From: Bacillota bacterium
GTDB taxonomy: Bacteria; Bacillota; Clostridia; Clostridiales; Clostridiaceae
Assembly (NCBI GenBank): GCA_021781745.1
Contig: JAJXWH010000043.1
Span: 1 to 44,030 of the forward strand
DNA length: 44,030 bases
Direction of reading: 5' to 3'
Position numbers and translations under genes: made by a program. The notes under the pieces were generated by a model that did not search any database, was not told the origin of the DNA, and saw nothing but the letters and a program-made list of their open reading frames with translations. Shown piece after piece: positions 16,802-25,151 of this stretch (positions within the stretch are counted from its first letter, which is position 1; each line of letters opens with the position of its first letter).

Positions 16802-17662
16802 TTAAGCTGCAATACCAGCTATTTGTTCAAATTGTTTTCTAGTCATATAGGAAATTTTATTATTGTAATAAACTTTATGTGGCCACTTAACAAAATCTAG
16901 CCTTATTATAGGCTCTGCGTAGCATCTGCAATTATATATATTTCCAGCATGATAATTACCTACATTTTTTTCTTTTACAAGTGCTTCTGGACTAGGTGGA
17001 TTGTCCCAAAAGATAATTACATCGTCCATGTGGTCATGTGAGGTTCTAACCCTTGAATCTTCTGACGTTCTCCATATATAGGCCTTTATACCTAAATTAT
17101 CACATCTAGCCTTAGTTAATGCTGTGCTTGCTTTACTTGTTTCAGTCCGTGCTATTAGATCAACTTTACTTTTGAACATCTTAGGATATTTACTTTGTAA
17201 TTCTTCTGAAATATCTGAAGCACGCCTGCCCTCAAATGCTCTTTTAGTAACATAATCTGTTATTTCTTCTGAAACAGTTCTTGGCACCTCTGTGATAAGT
17301 TTAGCATTTCTTTCAACTTGCTCTCTAATAGATATTCCTATTGGTGTGGTATCTATTTCGTTCTTAAGGACTTCATATATCTCTCTACCCTTAGAATTAA
17401 CTCTTGCCGCTGTTCTCCATGTCTTTCCTACATCAGTAAATACACTTGTTACCATTTTTCTTGCAGCAGCATAAGCATGTTCCTGAAACTCTTTGGATTT
17501 TGTAAACTTCTTAATAGTGTTTAATATGCTAGCTAAATCATTCTTACCTTTTAATTCTTTTTCAAGTTTTCTCATGAGTGCTCTCAAAGAACGTTGGTAT
17601 GTTAATTCAATACGTCTTTTAGGCTGCCATAAGTCCTTGGCAGTATCTTTTTTAGGAATCAT
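16802..17662 (-). CDS. Minor head protein (SPP1 gp7/Mu F-like)
   Basis: 286 residues. The C-terminal domain (about 150-265) has the SPP1 gp7 head-morphogenesis signature: LIARTETSKASTALTKARCD, YIWRTSEDSRVRTSHDHMDD and NYHAGNIYNCRCYAEPI, including the conserved R-T-x-H and C-R-C elements. The N-terminal part is helical and basic. This protein binds the portal during head assembly and can be ejected with DNA. It starts four bases after the portal stop. Confidence 0.88.
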   Translation of the reverse strand: MIPKKDTAKDLWQPKRRIELTYQRSLRALMRKLEKELKGKNDLASILNTIKKFTKSKEFQEHAYAAARKMVTSVFTDVGKTWRTAARVNSKGREIYEVLKNEIDTTPIGISIREQVERNAKLITEVPRTVSEEITDYVTKRAFEGRRASDISEELQSKYPKMFKSKVDLIARTETSKASTALTKARCDNLGIKAYIWRTSEDSRVRTSHDHMDDVIIFWDNPPSPEALVKEKNVGNYHAGNIYNCRCYAEPIIRLDFVKWPHKVYYNNKISYMTRKQFEQIAGIAA

Positions 17663-17665
17663 ATG

Positions 17666-19315
17666 CTACCACCCACGCTTTTTCTTTAAGTCATTCAACT
17701 TCTTCAAATGGTCTTCTTCATCTTTTAATATCTCTCTAAACTTTTCAGCCGCTTCCAAATCACCTTGAGATATACTTCTCTCTATTTCAAGTTTATAAGT
17801 ATTTATTGCCATTTCCTCAGATTCTATTTCGATTTGTAAGTTATCTGGATCAGCATCCATAGAAGACATTTTAATATCATTTGAACCATAAGGACCATAT
17901 TCATTATTAGATGGTGGCATGTCTCCCATTGGGTTTGTATCATCATCTGCGTTCTCTATATCTTCATCAGTTATATTGGTAAACATATTAGTTGTATAAC
18001 TTATCTCATGAAGTTCTGACATAGCTATTTTTTGACTAATTATTCCGCTGTCAAAAACATCTTTTATTGCTGTAACCTTTTTACCCACAATATCAGCTAA
18101 TTCACTATCAGATGGTGTTTTGATAGGATTAAATTTAATTCCTAAGTCATCTGGAACCTTACCAAATTCACTCATAAACATAACAGGTAAAAGCTTATTC
18201 ATCTTAGGCTTCAACACCGATTCTTGTTGCTGAGATATCATATCATAATACATGTTTTCGTCAGATTCACCCGTTGCATTCATACCTGCAGGTGCTCTAC
18301 CGAATAATTTTGTAACAGGCATATCACATGCACCGGCAACGTCCAACATAAAAGATTCATATATATCATTAAGACCGGCAAATGTATAATTTAAAGCTGT
18401 CATTTCATCTTTTTCACCAATCAATAACATTGCACTGCTACTCCTCATTTGGTTCTGTGCTGTTTTTACATTATAAAAATCTTGTTGAGTTTGTGTATCT
18501 GTTATGGCAAGCATTTGATCTAATCCATTAACCTTATTCACCAAGACATTAGCTTGAAATATTAAAGCAGCTATATTCCAACTTGTATTGTCTCTTTTAA
18601 CCAATTCATCATATACATGCTCTAATTCACTAGCACCCCAATGCATTTCTGTTTGGTCTTCCCAAAATGGAAGCTTTCTACCTGTAAATCTTAGAACTCT
18701 CGAATGATGTACCTTTTGTTTTATGTCACCATTAATATCTTTTATTTCATAAAATTCTGGAAGCCCGAAATCTGGGTCACTTATATCTGTTATCAACTCG
18801 ATACCTGGATATATACCACTCCATCTATCTAATATCATTAATCCCTTAAATGAATTAGGCATTATGTCTTCTAAATACAACTGTTCATCTAAAATATCCT
18901 CATGACCTTCTATAAGCATTATTGCACCGGCACCACCATATAATCTACCCCAAGTTAAACCTTCAACTATTTTTTCTCTTATTAGCGTTCTTTGTTCAAG
19001 TTTATCGAATCTATCTTGTAATTCTGGAGTTAATTCGGCAGAAATAGAAAACCAATTTTTGCACATGTCTTCAGGAATAGTATTTATTATTTTTTTAGCT
19101 ATCCACGAATTACGATATAAACTATTCATGAGATTATAATTACGTGTTATACGTTGTATTGGGTATTGGGTGCCTTCCAATAATGAATTAGAACCAAGTC
19201 CTAATCTTGCTAAAGGATTTTGAAAGCTATCTTGAGCTTGTTTCCTTGGAGGATTAGAAGTTCTCCCAGAATCTCTATTATTTGTTTTATTTTTATATCT
19301 TTTATTCCTACTCAA
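17666..19315 (-). CDS. Portal protein (DUF1073 family)
   Basis: 549 residues if started at TTG 19315, which has AAAGGAGG nine bases ahead; a longer frame to 19360 lacks a site and crosses the preceding terminator. NLMNSLYRNSWIAKKIINTI, PEDMCKNWFSIS, WGRLYGGAGAIMLIEGHEDI and PVTKLFGRAPAGMNATGESD are typical of DUF1073 portals. The last 100 residues are acidic and helical (SEEMAINTYKLEIERSISQG). It forms the dodecameric DNA channel that docks the terminase. Confidence 0.9.
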   Translation of the reverse strand: MSRNKRYKNKTNNRDSGRTSNPPRKQAQDSFQNPLARLGLGSNSLLEGTQYPIQRITRNYNLMNSLYRNSWIAKKIINTIPEDMCKNWFSISAELTPELQDRFDKLEQRTLIREKIVEGLTWGRLYGGAGAIMLIEGHEDILDEQLYLEDIMPNSFKGLMILDRWSGIYPGIELITDISDPDFGLPEFYEIKDINGDIKQKVHHSRVLRFTGRKLPFWEDQTEMHWGASELEHVYDELVKRDNTSWNIAALIFQANVLVNKVNGLDQMLAITDTQTQQDFYNVKTAQNQMRSSSAMLLIGEKDEMTALNYTFAGLNDIYESFMLDVAGACDMPVTKLFGRAPAGMNATGESDENMYYDMISQQQESVLKPKMNKLLPVMFMSEFGKVPDDLGIKFNPIKTPSDSELADIVGKKVTAIKDVFDSGIISQKIAMSELHEISYTTNMFTNITDEDIENADDDTNPMGDMPPSNNEYGPYGSNDIKMSSMDADPDNLQIEIESEEMAINTYKLEIERSISQGDLEAAEKFREILKDEEDHLKKLNDLKKKRGW

Positions 19316-19344
19316 TCTAATAAACCTCCTTTCTAATTGCATAA

Positions 19345-19373
19345 TAAAAAGGACGCCCAATATTGAGCATCCT
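19345..19373 (-). terminator. Intrinsic terminator after the serine recombinase
   Basis: Minus strand AGGATGCTC (19373-19365) pairs with GGGCGTCCT (19358-19350) around an AATATT loop, all nine positions pairing if two G-T wobbles are allowed, followed by TTTTT (19349-19345). It separates the recombinase from the portal gene, so it may limit read-through into the head operon. Confidence 0.75.
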
Positions 19374-19967
19374 CTAACCTTCTTTTATTATCTTCAAATA
19401 TTTATCTAATGTCGGCCTTGATATATTACATATCTTGGCATAATCTGTTTTGCTAATTGAATTATTTTCATATAGTTGATAATTGTCTATAACTTTTTGT
19501 GGAACGTCCTTAATTGTGAGTTGTGGCCTTCCAACTATTTTCCCTTTAGCTCTAGCGTTAGCAACTCCTGATTTCACTCTTTGGCTTATCATGTTTCTTT
19601 CCAATTCACTAAATACGCCCATCATTTTGAGCATTCCTTCAGTCATTGGGTCTAAGTCTTTGGTGCAATCTACTATAAATGTCCCTAACACTAATTTAAT
19701 GTGCTTATTTTTAGCATATTCTATAATCTCACATAGCTGTTTAGTTGATCTAGTTATTCTGCTAACCTCAGTTGCAACTATTGTGTCACCTTCTTTAACT
19801 TTATTCAGTAACCTTTGTAGCTCGATTCTGTTTATCTTCGTACCACTTTCATACTCTTTATATATATTTTTCTTATCTACAACACCTAGCGCTTTTAAAT
19901 CTCTTTCTTGGCGCGTAATGTCTTGTTTATTCTCATTAGTACTACACCTACAATAGCCATATACCAT
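19374..19967 (-). CDS. Serine recombinase (resolvase/invertase type)
   Basis: 197 residues. The N-terminal catalytic domain starts MVYGYCRCSTNENKQDITRQ, with nucleophile S9 in the YxRxS motif, then VATEVSRITRS and a long E helix (GVFSELERNMISQRVKSGVA). A C-terminal HTH (KTDYAKICNISRPTLDKYLK) binds DNA. It is the compact resolvase/invertase type rather than a large integrase. It lies between terminase and portal, an unusual place in a head operon, but has its own terminator. It could invert or resolve a phage segment; no substrate site pair was identified nearby. Confidence 0.9.
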   Translation of the reverse strand: MVYGYCRCSTNENKQDITRQERDLKALGVVDKKNIYKEYESGTKINRIELQRLLNKVKEGDTIVATEVSRITRSTKQLCEIIEYAKNKHIKLVLGTFIVDCTKDLDPMTEGMLKMMGVFSELERNMISQRVKSGVANARAKGKIVGRPQLTIKDVPQKVIDNYQLYENNSISKTDYAKICNISRPTLDKYLKIIKEG

Positions 19968-20123
19968 AAATCACAACCCCTTTATAGATTATGATTCTAT
20001 TATACATGTAACATTAAACGTTGTAAATTAAATCATTGTATTCATTAACCAAAATAAGCTATTCTAAATATAATATCTTGTACCTTGTAAATGTAATTTA
20101 TAACATATGTTTTTCTTTACATA

Positions 20124-20294
20124 TTAGCTATTAATACTTATTGTGATTCTGCAAGGTGCATATATAAGTCTGGATTTCATAAACTTGTATAGTTCACTTT
20201 GTGTATCTACATCAAAAGTATATGTTATTGAACTTACGATAGCTCCTGCATAATTAAGATAATTAAAGTCTGGTGTATCTATAACAACTTCCAA
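20124..20294 (-). CDS. Small hypothetical protein after the terminase gene
   Basis: A frame of 56 codons from TTG 20294, with AAGGGGATGAACTATA upstream, to TAA 20124. The product reads MEVVIDTPDFNYLNYAG at the start, then SITYTFDVDTQSELYKFM and IYAPCRITISINS. The composition is normal for a folded mini-protein. It begins 16 bases after the terminase stop on the same strand. The TTG start and small size keep confidence moderate. Confidence 0.5.
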   Translation of the reverse strand: MEVVIDTPDFNYLNYAGAIVSSITYTFDVDTQSELYKFMKSRLIYAPCRITISINS

Positions 20295-20310
20295 TATAGT
20301 TCATCCCCTT

Positions 20311-21585
20311 CTATCTTCCTAATCGCCTTGGCTTAATTATTGTTTTCACAAAATATCTTAATGCATCACATGCATGGTCATTTGTCTTAACTGGTTTTTC
20401 TTCTCCTCTTTCAGCTGCTTTTTCATCCCAGATATAAGCAGTTATATCTCCTATTGTTCTTTTACAGTTTTTTCTAACAACTTTTATTTTCCTTTGAGCA
20501 ATCATTGTTGAAGTCATTCTAATTCCATCTGAAACCTCATTATCTGCATCTTTTACCCTTATTCCCCTATTTCTAAGTTCAGCTTTAAATGATGCAGCAC
20601 TTGGATCTAATATAATATAAGTTGGATTAGGCCCATCCTTAATGAATTCTTGCAAATCATCAGCGTATTGTTTATCTGTCTTTTGAGATTGTTTCTCTTT
20701 ACTGTCATAGTAATACTCTCTTGGTATCCAAAGAGTATCGCTGTCATCGTACACATCTAAAAAGACCATAGGATTAGTAGTACCATAATCTATTGTTATA
20801 TATCTTCTCATGCTGATTAAATTAGGTGGTAAGTCTTCTTCTTCTATTTCATTTTCTTCTTCTGACCACATGTCAAATATAGCCCCTTGCGCCATAGCCC
20901 ATAAACCAGAAATAAATCTTTTAAAGAATACTCCAACGTACATTTTTCTATAACGTTTCTTTATTCTCTCTGATAATGACAGGTTGTCATCCATAGTGAA
21001 ATGTAGGTATAAAATATTCTTTTCTTTTGCCTTATCTATCCATTCAGTTTTAAACCAATGCATAGGAGCATCTGGATTACAGTTAAACCAATAAGCACTA
21101 CCATCGACAGAACAACGCCCTGTACCTTGGTTAACAAATGATTCTGGCATTAATGCAACTTCGTCAAAGAATATTCCAGCTGTTGTTATACCCTGAATTA
21201 AATCTTGACTCCCTTCATCTTTACCACCAAATATATAAAAGAAATTAACTTTGCCATTTTTAATAATCTCAATGTAGTTATCTGTTTTGTGATCTGTATA
21301 TCTGTAACCTCTGCTTAACAGCATTATTCTAAGCCAAAACCAAACATTACGTCTGAAACTTCCTACTGTTTTACCACACATAGCAAAGTTTTGACCATTA
21401 AACATTTCCATAGCCCACATAACAAATGACAAAGACATTGATAGAGTTTTGCCACTTCTAATAGCCCCATCTGCTATTATTCCATCGGCATCTTTTACAG
21501 GAGATTCTTTTGTCCACCAATTTAGTACTTTTCTTTGCTTCCTTGAGAATGGTTTGAATTTGAAATTTATTTTAAATTTCTTCAT
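20311..21585 (-). CDS. terL: Terminase large subunit (PBSX type)
   Basis: 424 residues. The ATPase half has Walker A GAIRSGKT (40-47) and Walker B IFFDE (D141, E142). The nuclease half has acidic residues at D266 (ITIDYGTTN), D327 (IILDPSA) and D403/D407 (NDHACDALRY), the RNase-H-like set. It packages DNA into the prohead through the portal. The start overlaps the small subunit gene by 14 bases, so the two are coupled. Family and role are secure. Confidence 0.96.
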   Translation of the reverse strand: MKKFKINFKFKPFSRKQRKVLNWWTKESPVKDADGIIADGAIRSGKTLSMSLSFVMWAMEMFNGQNFAMCGKTVGSFRRNVWFWLRIMLLSRGYRYTDHKTDNYIEIIKNGKVNFFYIFGGKDEGSQDLIQGITTAGIFFDEVALMPESFVNQGTGRCSVDGSAYWFNCNPDAPMHWFKTEWIDKAKEKNILYLHFTMDDNLSLSERIKKRYRKMYVGVFFKRFISGLWAMAQGAIFDMWSEEENEIEEEDLPPNLISMRRYITIDYGTTNPMVFLDVYDDSDTLWIPREYYYDSKEKQSQKTDKQYADDLQEFIKDGPNPTYIILDPSAASFKAELRNRGIRVKDADNEVSDGIRMTSTMIAQRKIKVVRKNCKRTIGDITAYIWDEKAAERGEEKPVKTNDHACDALRYFVKTIIKPRRLGR

Positions 21586-22468
21586 CTGACCAATCCTCCT
21601 TAGCTGTTCCTCCTAATGCATCTATGAAACCATCATCTTTTGTTTCTGTGTTATCTTCTCCTATTAACTTAGTAATTTCAGCACTAAGTTTTCTATTAAC
21701 AAGCTTTTTGTACTCTATATCTAATTTAAGCTTTTCTTCATCACTGAGTAGATTACTATATTTACTCAGGAAATCCATAGCCTTCATCTTATCAGCTAGC
21801 TTAATTTTAAATACATCTTTGTTTCCGCTTATCTCAGTTATTAATGTCCCATCAACTCTGTCACTTTCTTTTAATTCAAGGTAACTTTCTTCATATGTTT
21901 TTATTTTCCCATCTTCTATAATAGGATTTCCATTGGAATCATATTCAATCTTGTCTCTTTTACCAAACTTAGCGAATTCACTCATATCTGAAAAAGCGAT
22001 ATCTAGATATTTTTGAATCACGCTTCTTTTGATAAACTCTTTATTAAATTGAACTGCATTAAGTTTTTCAACTTGTTCGATAATCTTAGAATTTCTTAGG
22101 GACTTGCACCCTTCAACCATTGCAGTTTCATATGAACAATTATAAGCTTTCTGATAAGCTCTGGTTGCATTTAAACACCTACTGTATATAACACAAAAAA
22201 GCCTTTGCTTGTCAGTTAATTCCTCATTCTCCATGACCTCTTTAACCTCATTAGCAATAGGCTCTTTATTCACGCTTTTTGTATCATCTTTTTGTGCGCA
22301 TACCTTTTTACTTTTTGTGTGCACACTTTTTTTATCCTTGCACCATTTATATCTTTGTTTCCACGACTTGATGGTATTAATAGATACTCCATATTTCTCA
22401 GCTAATTCTTTATACTTCATTCCATTTAAATAGTCTTCTTCTGCTAGTTCATATTTTTCTTTAGCCAT
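21572..22468 (-). CDS. terS: Terminase small subunit
   Basis: 298 residues. An N-terminal helix-turn-helix (MKYKELAEKYGVSINTIKSW, about 15-34) is followed by a basic linker, then the terminase-2 type core beginning LTDKQRLFCVIYSRCLNATR and continuing with CKSLRNSKIIEQVEKL and IQKYLDIAFSDMSEF. The long acidic C-terminus contacts the large subunit. This PBSX/XtmA-like protein recognises the packaging start site, which should lie near these genes. Confidence 0.92.
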   Translation of the reverse strand: MAKEKYELAEEDYLNGMKYKELAEKYGVSINTIKSWKQRYKWCKDKKSVHTKSKKVCAQKDDTKSVNKEPIANEVKEVMENEELTDKQRLFCVIYSRCLNATRAYQKAYNCSYETAMVEGCKSLRNSKIIEQVEKLNAVQFNKEFIKRSVIQKYLDIAFSDMSEFAKFGKRDKIEYDSNGNPIIEDGKIKTYEESYLELKESDRVDGTLITEISGNKDVFKIKLADKMKAMDFLSKYSNLLSDEEKLKLDIEYKKLVNRKLSAEITKLIGEDNTETKDDGFIDALGGTAKEDWSDEEI

Positions 22469-22484
22469 ATCTCATAGTCACCGC

Positions 22485-22685
22485 CTACCTTTTCTTTTCA
22501 TCACTTTTGAAGCAACTTTTTAAATCATCAGTTTCTTTTATATTTTCAATGTCTTTGCATCCACAATACGCACAAACAAGGTATTTACCTTCTTCCTGTG
22601 CTTTTCTTATATCTTCAGTTGGTAATATCATTTCTTTTCTGCATTTTCTTCTTTTACACTTATACATTTTATAAATACTTTGCAT
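22485..22685 (-). CDS. Small zinc-ribbon protein (Com-like)
   Basis: 66 residues with two cysteine knuckles, CKRRKC (10-15) and CAYCGC (38-43), the spacing of a short zinc ribbon. An AGGAGCAATAAGCAG site precedes ATG 22685. Such tiny zinc proteins before the terminase genes resemble Com-type translational regulators, but the role here is unproved. It is preceded by an intrinsic terminator. Confidence 0.7.
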   Translation of the reverse strand: MQSIYKMYKCKRRKCRKEMILPTEDIRKAQEEGKYLVCAYCGCKDIENIKETDDLKSCFKSDEKKR

Positions 22686-22717
22686 CTGCTTATTGCTCCT
22701 TTCTAATTTATTGCATT

Positions 22718-22743
22718 AAAAAAGAACCCTATTTCTAGGATCC
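22718..22743 (-). terminator. Intrinsic terminator with GAAA loop
   Basis: Minus strand GGATCCTA (22743-22736) pairs with TAGGGTTC (22731-22724), with two G-T wobbles, around a GAAA tetraloop and is followed by TTTTTT. It ends the transcript of the 74-residue zinc protein and stands ahead of the terminase operon, a place where antitermination could act. Confidence 0.75.
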
Positions 22744-22752
22744 TTACAGATA

Positions 22753-22977
22753 TTACTTAATTATCTTATTTTTTGTTTTACAATATGGACATGTAACTAT
22801 AAATTCATAATGTGTAATAGCTCCAGCAGAACCTGATGTAATACCAGTTGCAATAACCTCATCAGCTTCCACGCTATTTGTTGCTAATGTTTCTATTCCT
22901 TTTTTATAAATCGCATAGTTGTATTTAAATTCCCTATGACATGCATAGCACCTATGCTCAGCTTCCATTTTTCCCAT
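22753..22977 (-). CDS. Small zinc-finger-like protein
   Basis: 74 residues with CYACHREF near the N-terminus (10-17) and CPYCKTKNK near the C-terminus, a split four-cysteine zinc site that brackets a middle segment (VEADEVIATGITSGSAGAIT). AAGGTGGTGATTTA lies ahead of ATG 22977. Probably a nucleic-acid- or protein-binding early-late regulator, unproven. Confidence 0.7.
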   Translation of the reverse strand: MGKMEAEHRCYACHREFKYNYAIYKKGIETLATNSVEADEVIATGITSGSAGAITHYEFIVTCPYCKTKNKIIK

Positions 22978-23055
22978 TAAATCACCACCTTAATATAAAT
23001 AATTATACAAAAAGAGGTAAAATCCTTCTAAATATTACAAATATACAAAAATTAA

Positions 23056-23310
23056 GCCAGTAGATATAATACTAAAATATTTTGCCACAGAGAGCTTTCT
23101 ACACCTCCAATATAATAGTATTTGATTAAACATACAAATTCCACTGGCCTAAAAGCATATTAAAAATACCCCATGTAATCTACCTAATCTCTCAAGTGTA
23201 AACTTAAGACTTCGATTAACACAGGGTATTTTATGGTATAAAAGGGGTATTGAGAATTTATGAGAAAATCTAATCCAATAACTGCGTTGGGTATTACGCT
23301 TTGCTGGATT
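23056..23310 (-). ncRNA. Candidate structured leader RNA ahead of the terminase operon
   Basis: On the minus strand three nested hairpins follow the stop of the HTH gene. First, AATCCA...TGGATT (23310-23272) encloses ACGC/GCGT arms. Second, AAAATACCC and GGGTATTTTT (23232 and 23162 ends) enclose TAATC/GATTA and CTTAAG/CTTGAG, a three-level stem ending in a T tract. Third, GCCAGT and ACTGGC (23148 and 23056 ends) form a long-range stem. A free AATACCCC at 23251-23244 could pair with the GGGGTATT of the second hairpin, offering an alternative fold. This gene-free stretch may be an attenuator or antiterminator-like element, or the packaging site region. Confidence 0.45.
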
Positions 23311-23313
23311 AAT

Positions 23314-23661
23314 CTATACAACACATTTATTTTCGTTAACTAACCTCCTGGGCGTATCCCAAGTAACTGCTCCAGAAGCTTCTCTGTTAAGTACTATATC
23401 TCCATTGGGTAATGTTTTATAGACTGTCCTATTTTTTAATATAAACGATCTATCACTAATATATTTATTAGCCTCGTAATTAGTTGCTTTTGTTTCTTCT
23501 CTCCTTTGGATAACAGCTATTTCATGTTTATACTTTAAATCTCCAAAATTCCTTTGTATACACTTTCTAACAGCTTCTTTATCTGCAGATAACTTTTTTG
23601 CTATCTCAACTGCATTATATCCATTTAAATAAAAAGCTTTAATTCTTTCCTTATCTAGCAA
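23314..23661 (-). CDS. HTH protein, candidate late regulator
   Basis: 115 residues. The N-terminal LNGYNAVEIAKKLSADKEAV-like helices (12-31) form a sigma-region-4 type HTH, followed by CIQRNFGDLK. The C-terminus is beta-rich and basic (RTVYKTLPNGDIVLNREASG). It is the last regulatory gene before the terminase/structural operon on the same strand, the place where phage late activators are found. Activation of the late operon is inference. Confidence 0.65.
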   Translation of the reverse strand: MLDKERIKAFYLNGYNAVEIAKKLSADKEAVRKCIQRNFGDLKYKHEIAVIQRREETKATNYEANKYISDRSFILKNRTVYKTLPNGDIVLNREASGAVTWDTPRRLVNENKCVV

Positions 23662-23833
23662 CTAAATCACCTCAATTTGGATATAGTTCACCCATACCGT
23701 TTGGCTGGACATTTTTTAACTTTATCTTATTTTATCAAATGCCTTATCCTGTTTAGAAGGGTATAAATAGGGCATTTCACAGGACATTTTTAATTTTTGT
23801 GCTAAATTTTAGTATTGCGTACTTATTAAAATA
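23662..23833 (-). promoter_or_regulatory. Intergenic region with inverted and direct repeats
   Basis: AAATGCC (23737-23743) and GGCATTT (23771-23777) form inverted arms around a 27-base spacer. A second motif, AAAAATGTCC on the minus strand, occurs twice (about 23712 and 23790). AT-rich hexamers suit a promoter for the HTH gene. No coding frame with a good start is seen. Confidence 0.35.
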
Positions 23834-24109
23834 TTAAATCTGCAACCATTGTTCTTCTCTTTCCTCAAAAGTAACTTCGGTTCTAATTGTTACTGGGCAT
23901 CTAAATTCATCTTTAACCTTTTGTTTATAAAATTTATTTTTTTCTAAATGTAGATGGTTTAGTGTAAAATACCACTTAGTGTCATGTTTCCAACACTTTT
24001 CGTTAGGAATACATAATGCTTCATTTAAATCGTTTGTTAATTTATAATTTTTATCCAAATACTGTCCGTCTTTAGTTTTTGCCACAATGCTATAATCTAC
24101 AAATATCAT
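23834..24109 (-). CDS. Hypothetical early protein
   Basis: 91 residues, not recognised. Starts MIFVDYSIVAKTKDGQYL and contains a WKHDTKWYFTLNHLHLEK beta-alpha unit and an acidic end (TFEEREEQWLQI). GGGGGAACTAAG precedes ATG 24109. It belongs to the early minus-strand operon between the switch and the late genes. No further function can be supported. Confidence 0.65.
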   Translation of the reverse strand: MIFVDYSIVAKTKDGQYLDKNYKLTNDLNEALCIPNEKCWKHDTKWYFTLNHLHLEKNKFYKQKVKDEFRCPVTIRTEVTFEEREEQWLQI

Positions 24110-24131
24110 CTTAGTTCCCCCTTTCTACAGA

Positions 24132-24347
24132 TTATATTTCATTCAGCTTTATTGCTCTCTCTATTCTCCTTACTTGCCTTGTACTCTTCCCTATAAGCTC
24201 AGCTGCTTTTTCTTGAGTATAATTTTTTACAAATCTTAAATACTTTACTTTATCCTTTGTTCTGTTAAGTTTACTGATGTACTCCTTGTCCTTTTCTTGT
24301 TCTGATATAGATAAATCTAATTCTCTTTTAATCGCTTCTTTATCCAT
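24132..24347 (-). CDS. Small HTH protein
   Basis: 71 residues. A charged N-terminal helix is followed by YLRFVKNYTQEKAAELIGKS and TRQVRRIERAI, a helix-turn-helix of the sigma-70 region 4/terminase-small-like type (TQEKAAELIG then recognition helix STRQVRRIE). Likely binds DNA as a transcription factor. GGGGGGAATT is the ribosome site; ten bases separate it from the preceding gene. Confidence 0.7.
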   Translation of the reverse strand: MDKEAIKRELDLSISEQEKDKEYISKLNRTKDKVKYLRFVKNYTQEKAAELIGKSTRQVRRIERAIKLNEI

Positions 24348-24357
24348 AATTCCCCCC

Positions 24358-24837
24358 CTACTTAACCATGTTTAAAACTTCTGTTACTTCACCTAAAATT
24401 AAATAGAACTGTCTGATTTCTTCTTTTCTAAAATTTTCCAAATCATCCTCATTCTTTATAATTTTTTCTCCTACTTTTACCCCTCCATCTACAACTTCAT
24501 ATTCTCCATGTACTCCTGAAACTTTACCAGAAATTATTTTTAACTTCGACTTCTTAAATACTTCCTGTTCATCAGCATTTATAGGTTTAACATCATGTGG
24601 AATAATAACTTTTTCTTTAGACTCTTCTTGCTTTTGCAAAGATTCAAACTTCTTTTCTTCTTTTGGAACACAATTATTGCTACCTGTAAATTCTTTTTTC
24701 CATTTGTAATAATATAACTCTGCTGTTTTCTCTTTAACCTCAAACTTTTCGCATCTCTCTTTTATTGAAACTTCCTTGCTTTTAGCAGTTCCGTGGATAT
24801 TCAAATAGTCCTTAATTTCTTCTAATAATTTACTCAT
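24358..24837 (-). CDS. Hypothetical protein with N-terminal HTH-like segment
   Basis: 159 residues. The first 50 (LLEEIKDYLNIHGTAKSKEV, FEVKEKTAELYYYKWKKEF) look like a winged or simple HTH such as those of phage replisome organisers and small terminases. Then comes a charged linker and a compact C-terminal domain (LKIISGKVSGVHGEYEVVDG). ATG 24837 shares a base with the preceding stop (TAATG). Possible DNA-binding replication or regulatory protein; no firm family. Confidence 0.6.
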   Translation of the reverse strand: MSKLLEEIKDYLNIHGTAKSKEVSIKERCEKFEVKEKTAELYYYKWKKEFTGSNNCVPKEEKKFESLQKQEESKEKVIIPHDVKPINADEQEVFKKSKLKIISGKVSGVHGEYEVVDGGVKVGEKIIKNEDDLENFRKEEIRQFYLILGEVTEVLNMVK

Positions 24838-25151
24838 TAATACTTCCCTCCTGTAATATCATCCTTAGCCTTACCCCAAACCATTCTAGCACTAATATAG
24901 GCATTATCTATCATCTTTAATATTTGGCCTATCCTATCTTTAAGAGCCGGATTTTTAGGAATTTCTTTACCCTCATTGTTTCGTATTTGGAATAAAATAT
25001 AGCTCCATCTGTCATATTGCCTTAAAGCATTTTTATGTAGCCTAAATGCTTTTGCATAATCACTGTCGTTTAATACATCTATTTCATCCATAAGATTATT
25101 AAAATTCTTAAGGTCTTCTATTAAGATATATTTACAATCTAATTCAAACAT
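24837..25151 (-). CDS. Hypothetical helical protein
   Basis: 104 residues from ATG 25151, which has CGGAGGAATT just ahead. It is alpha-helical with DLKNFNNLMDEIDVLNDSD and YAKAFRLHKNALRQYDRWSY, without a known domain. It overlaps the RecU-like gene by eight bases and is coupled by TAATG to the next, so these three early genes work as one translational unit. Confidence 0.65.
   Translation of the reverse strand: MFELDCKYILIEDLKNFNNLMDEIDVLNDSDYAKAFRLHKNALRQYDRWSYILFQIRNNEGKEIPKNPALKDRIGQILKMIDNAYISARMVWGKAKDDITGGKY

Noticed and set aside
23038..23091. A 17-residue hydrophobic frame (MAKYFSIISTGLIFVYL) on the minus strand
   Set aside because: Its GTG start is about 15 bases from the GGAGG, too far, and it overlaps the structured leader.
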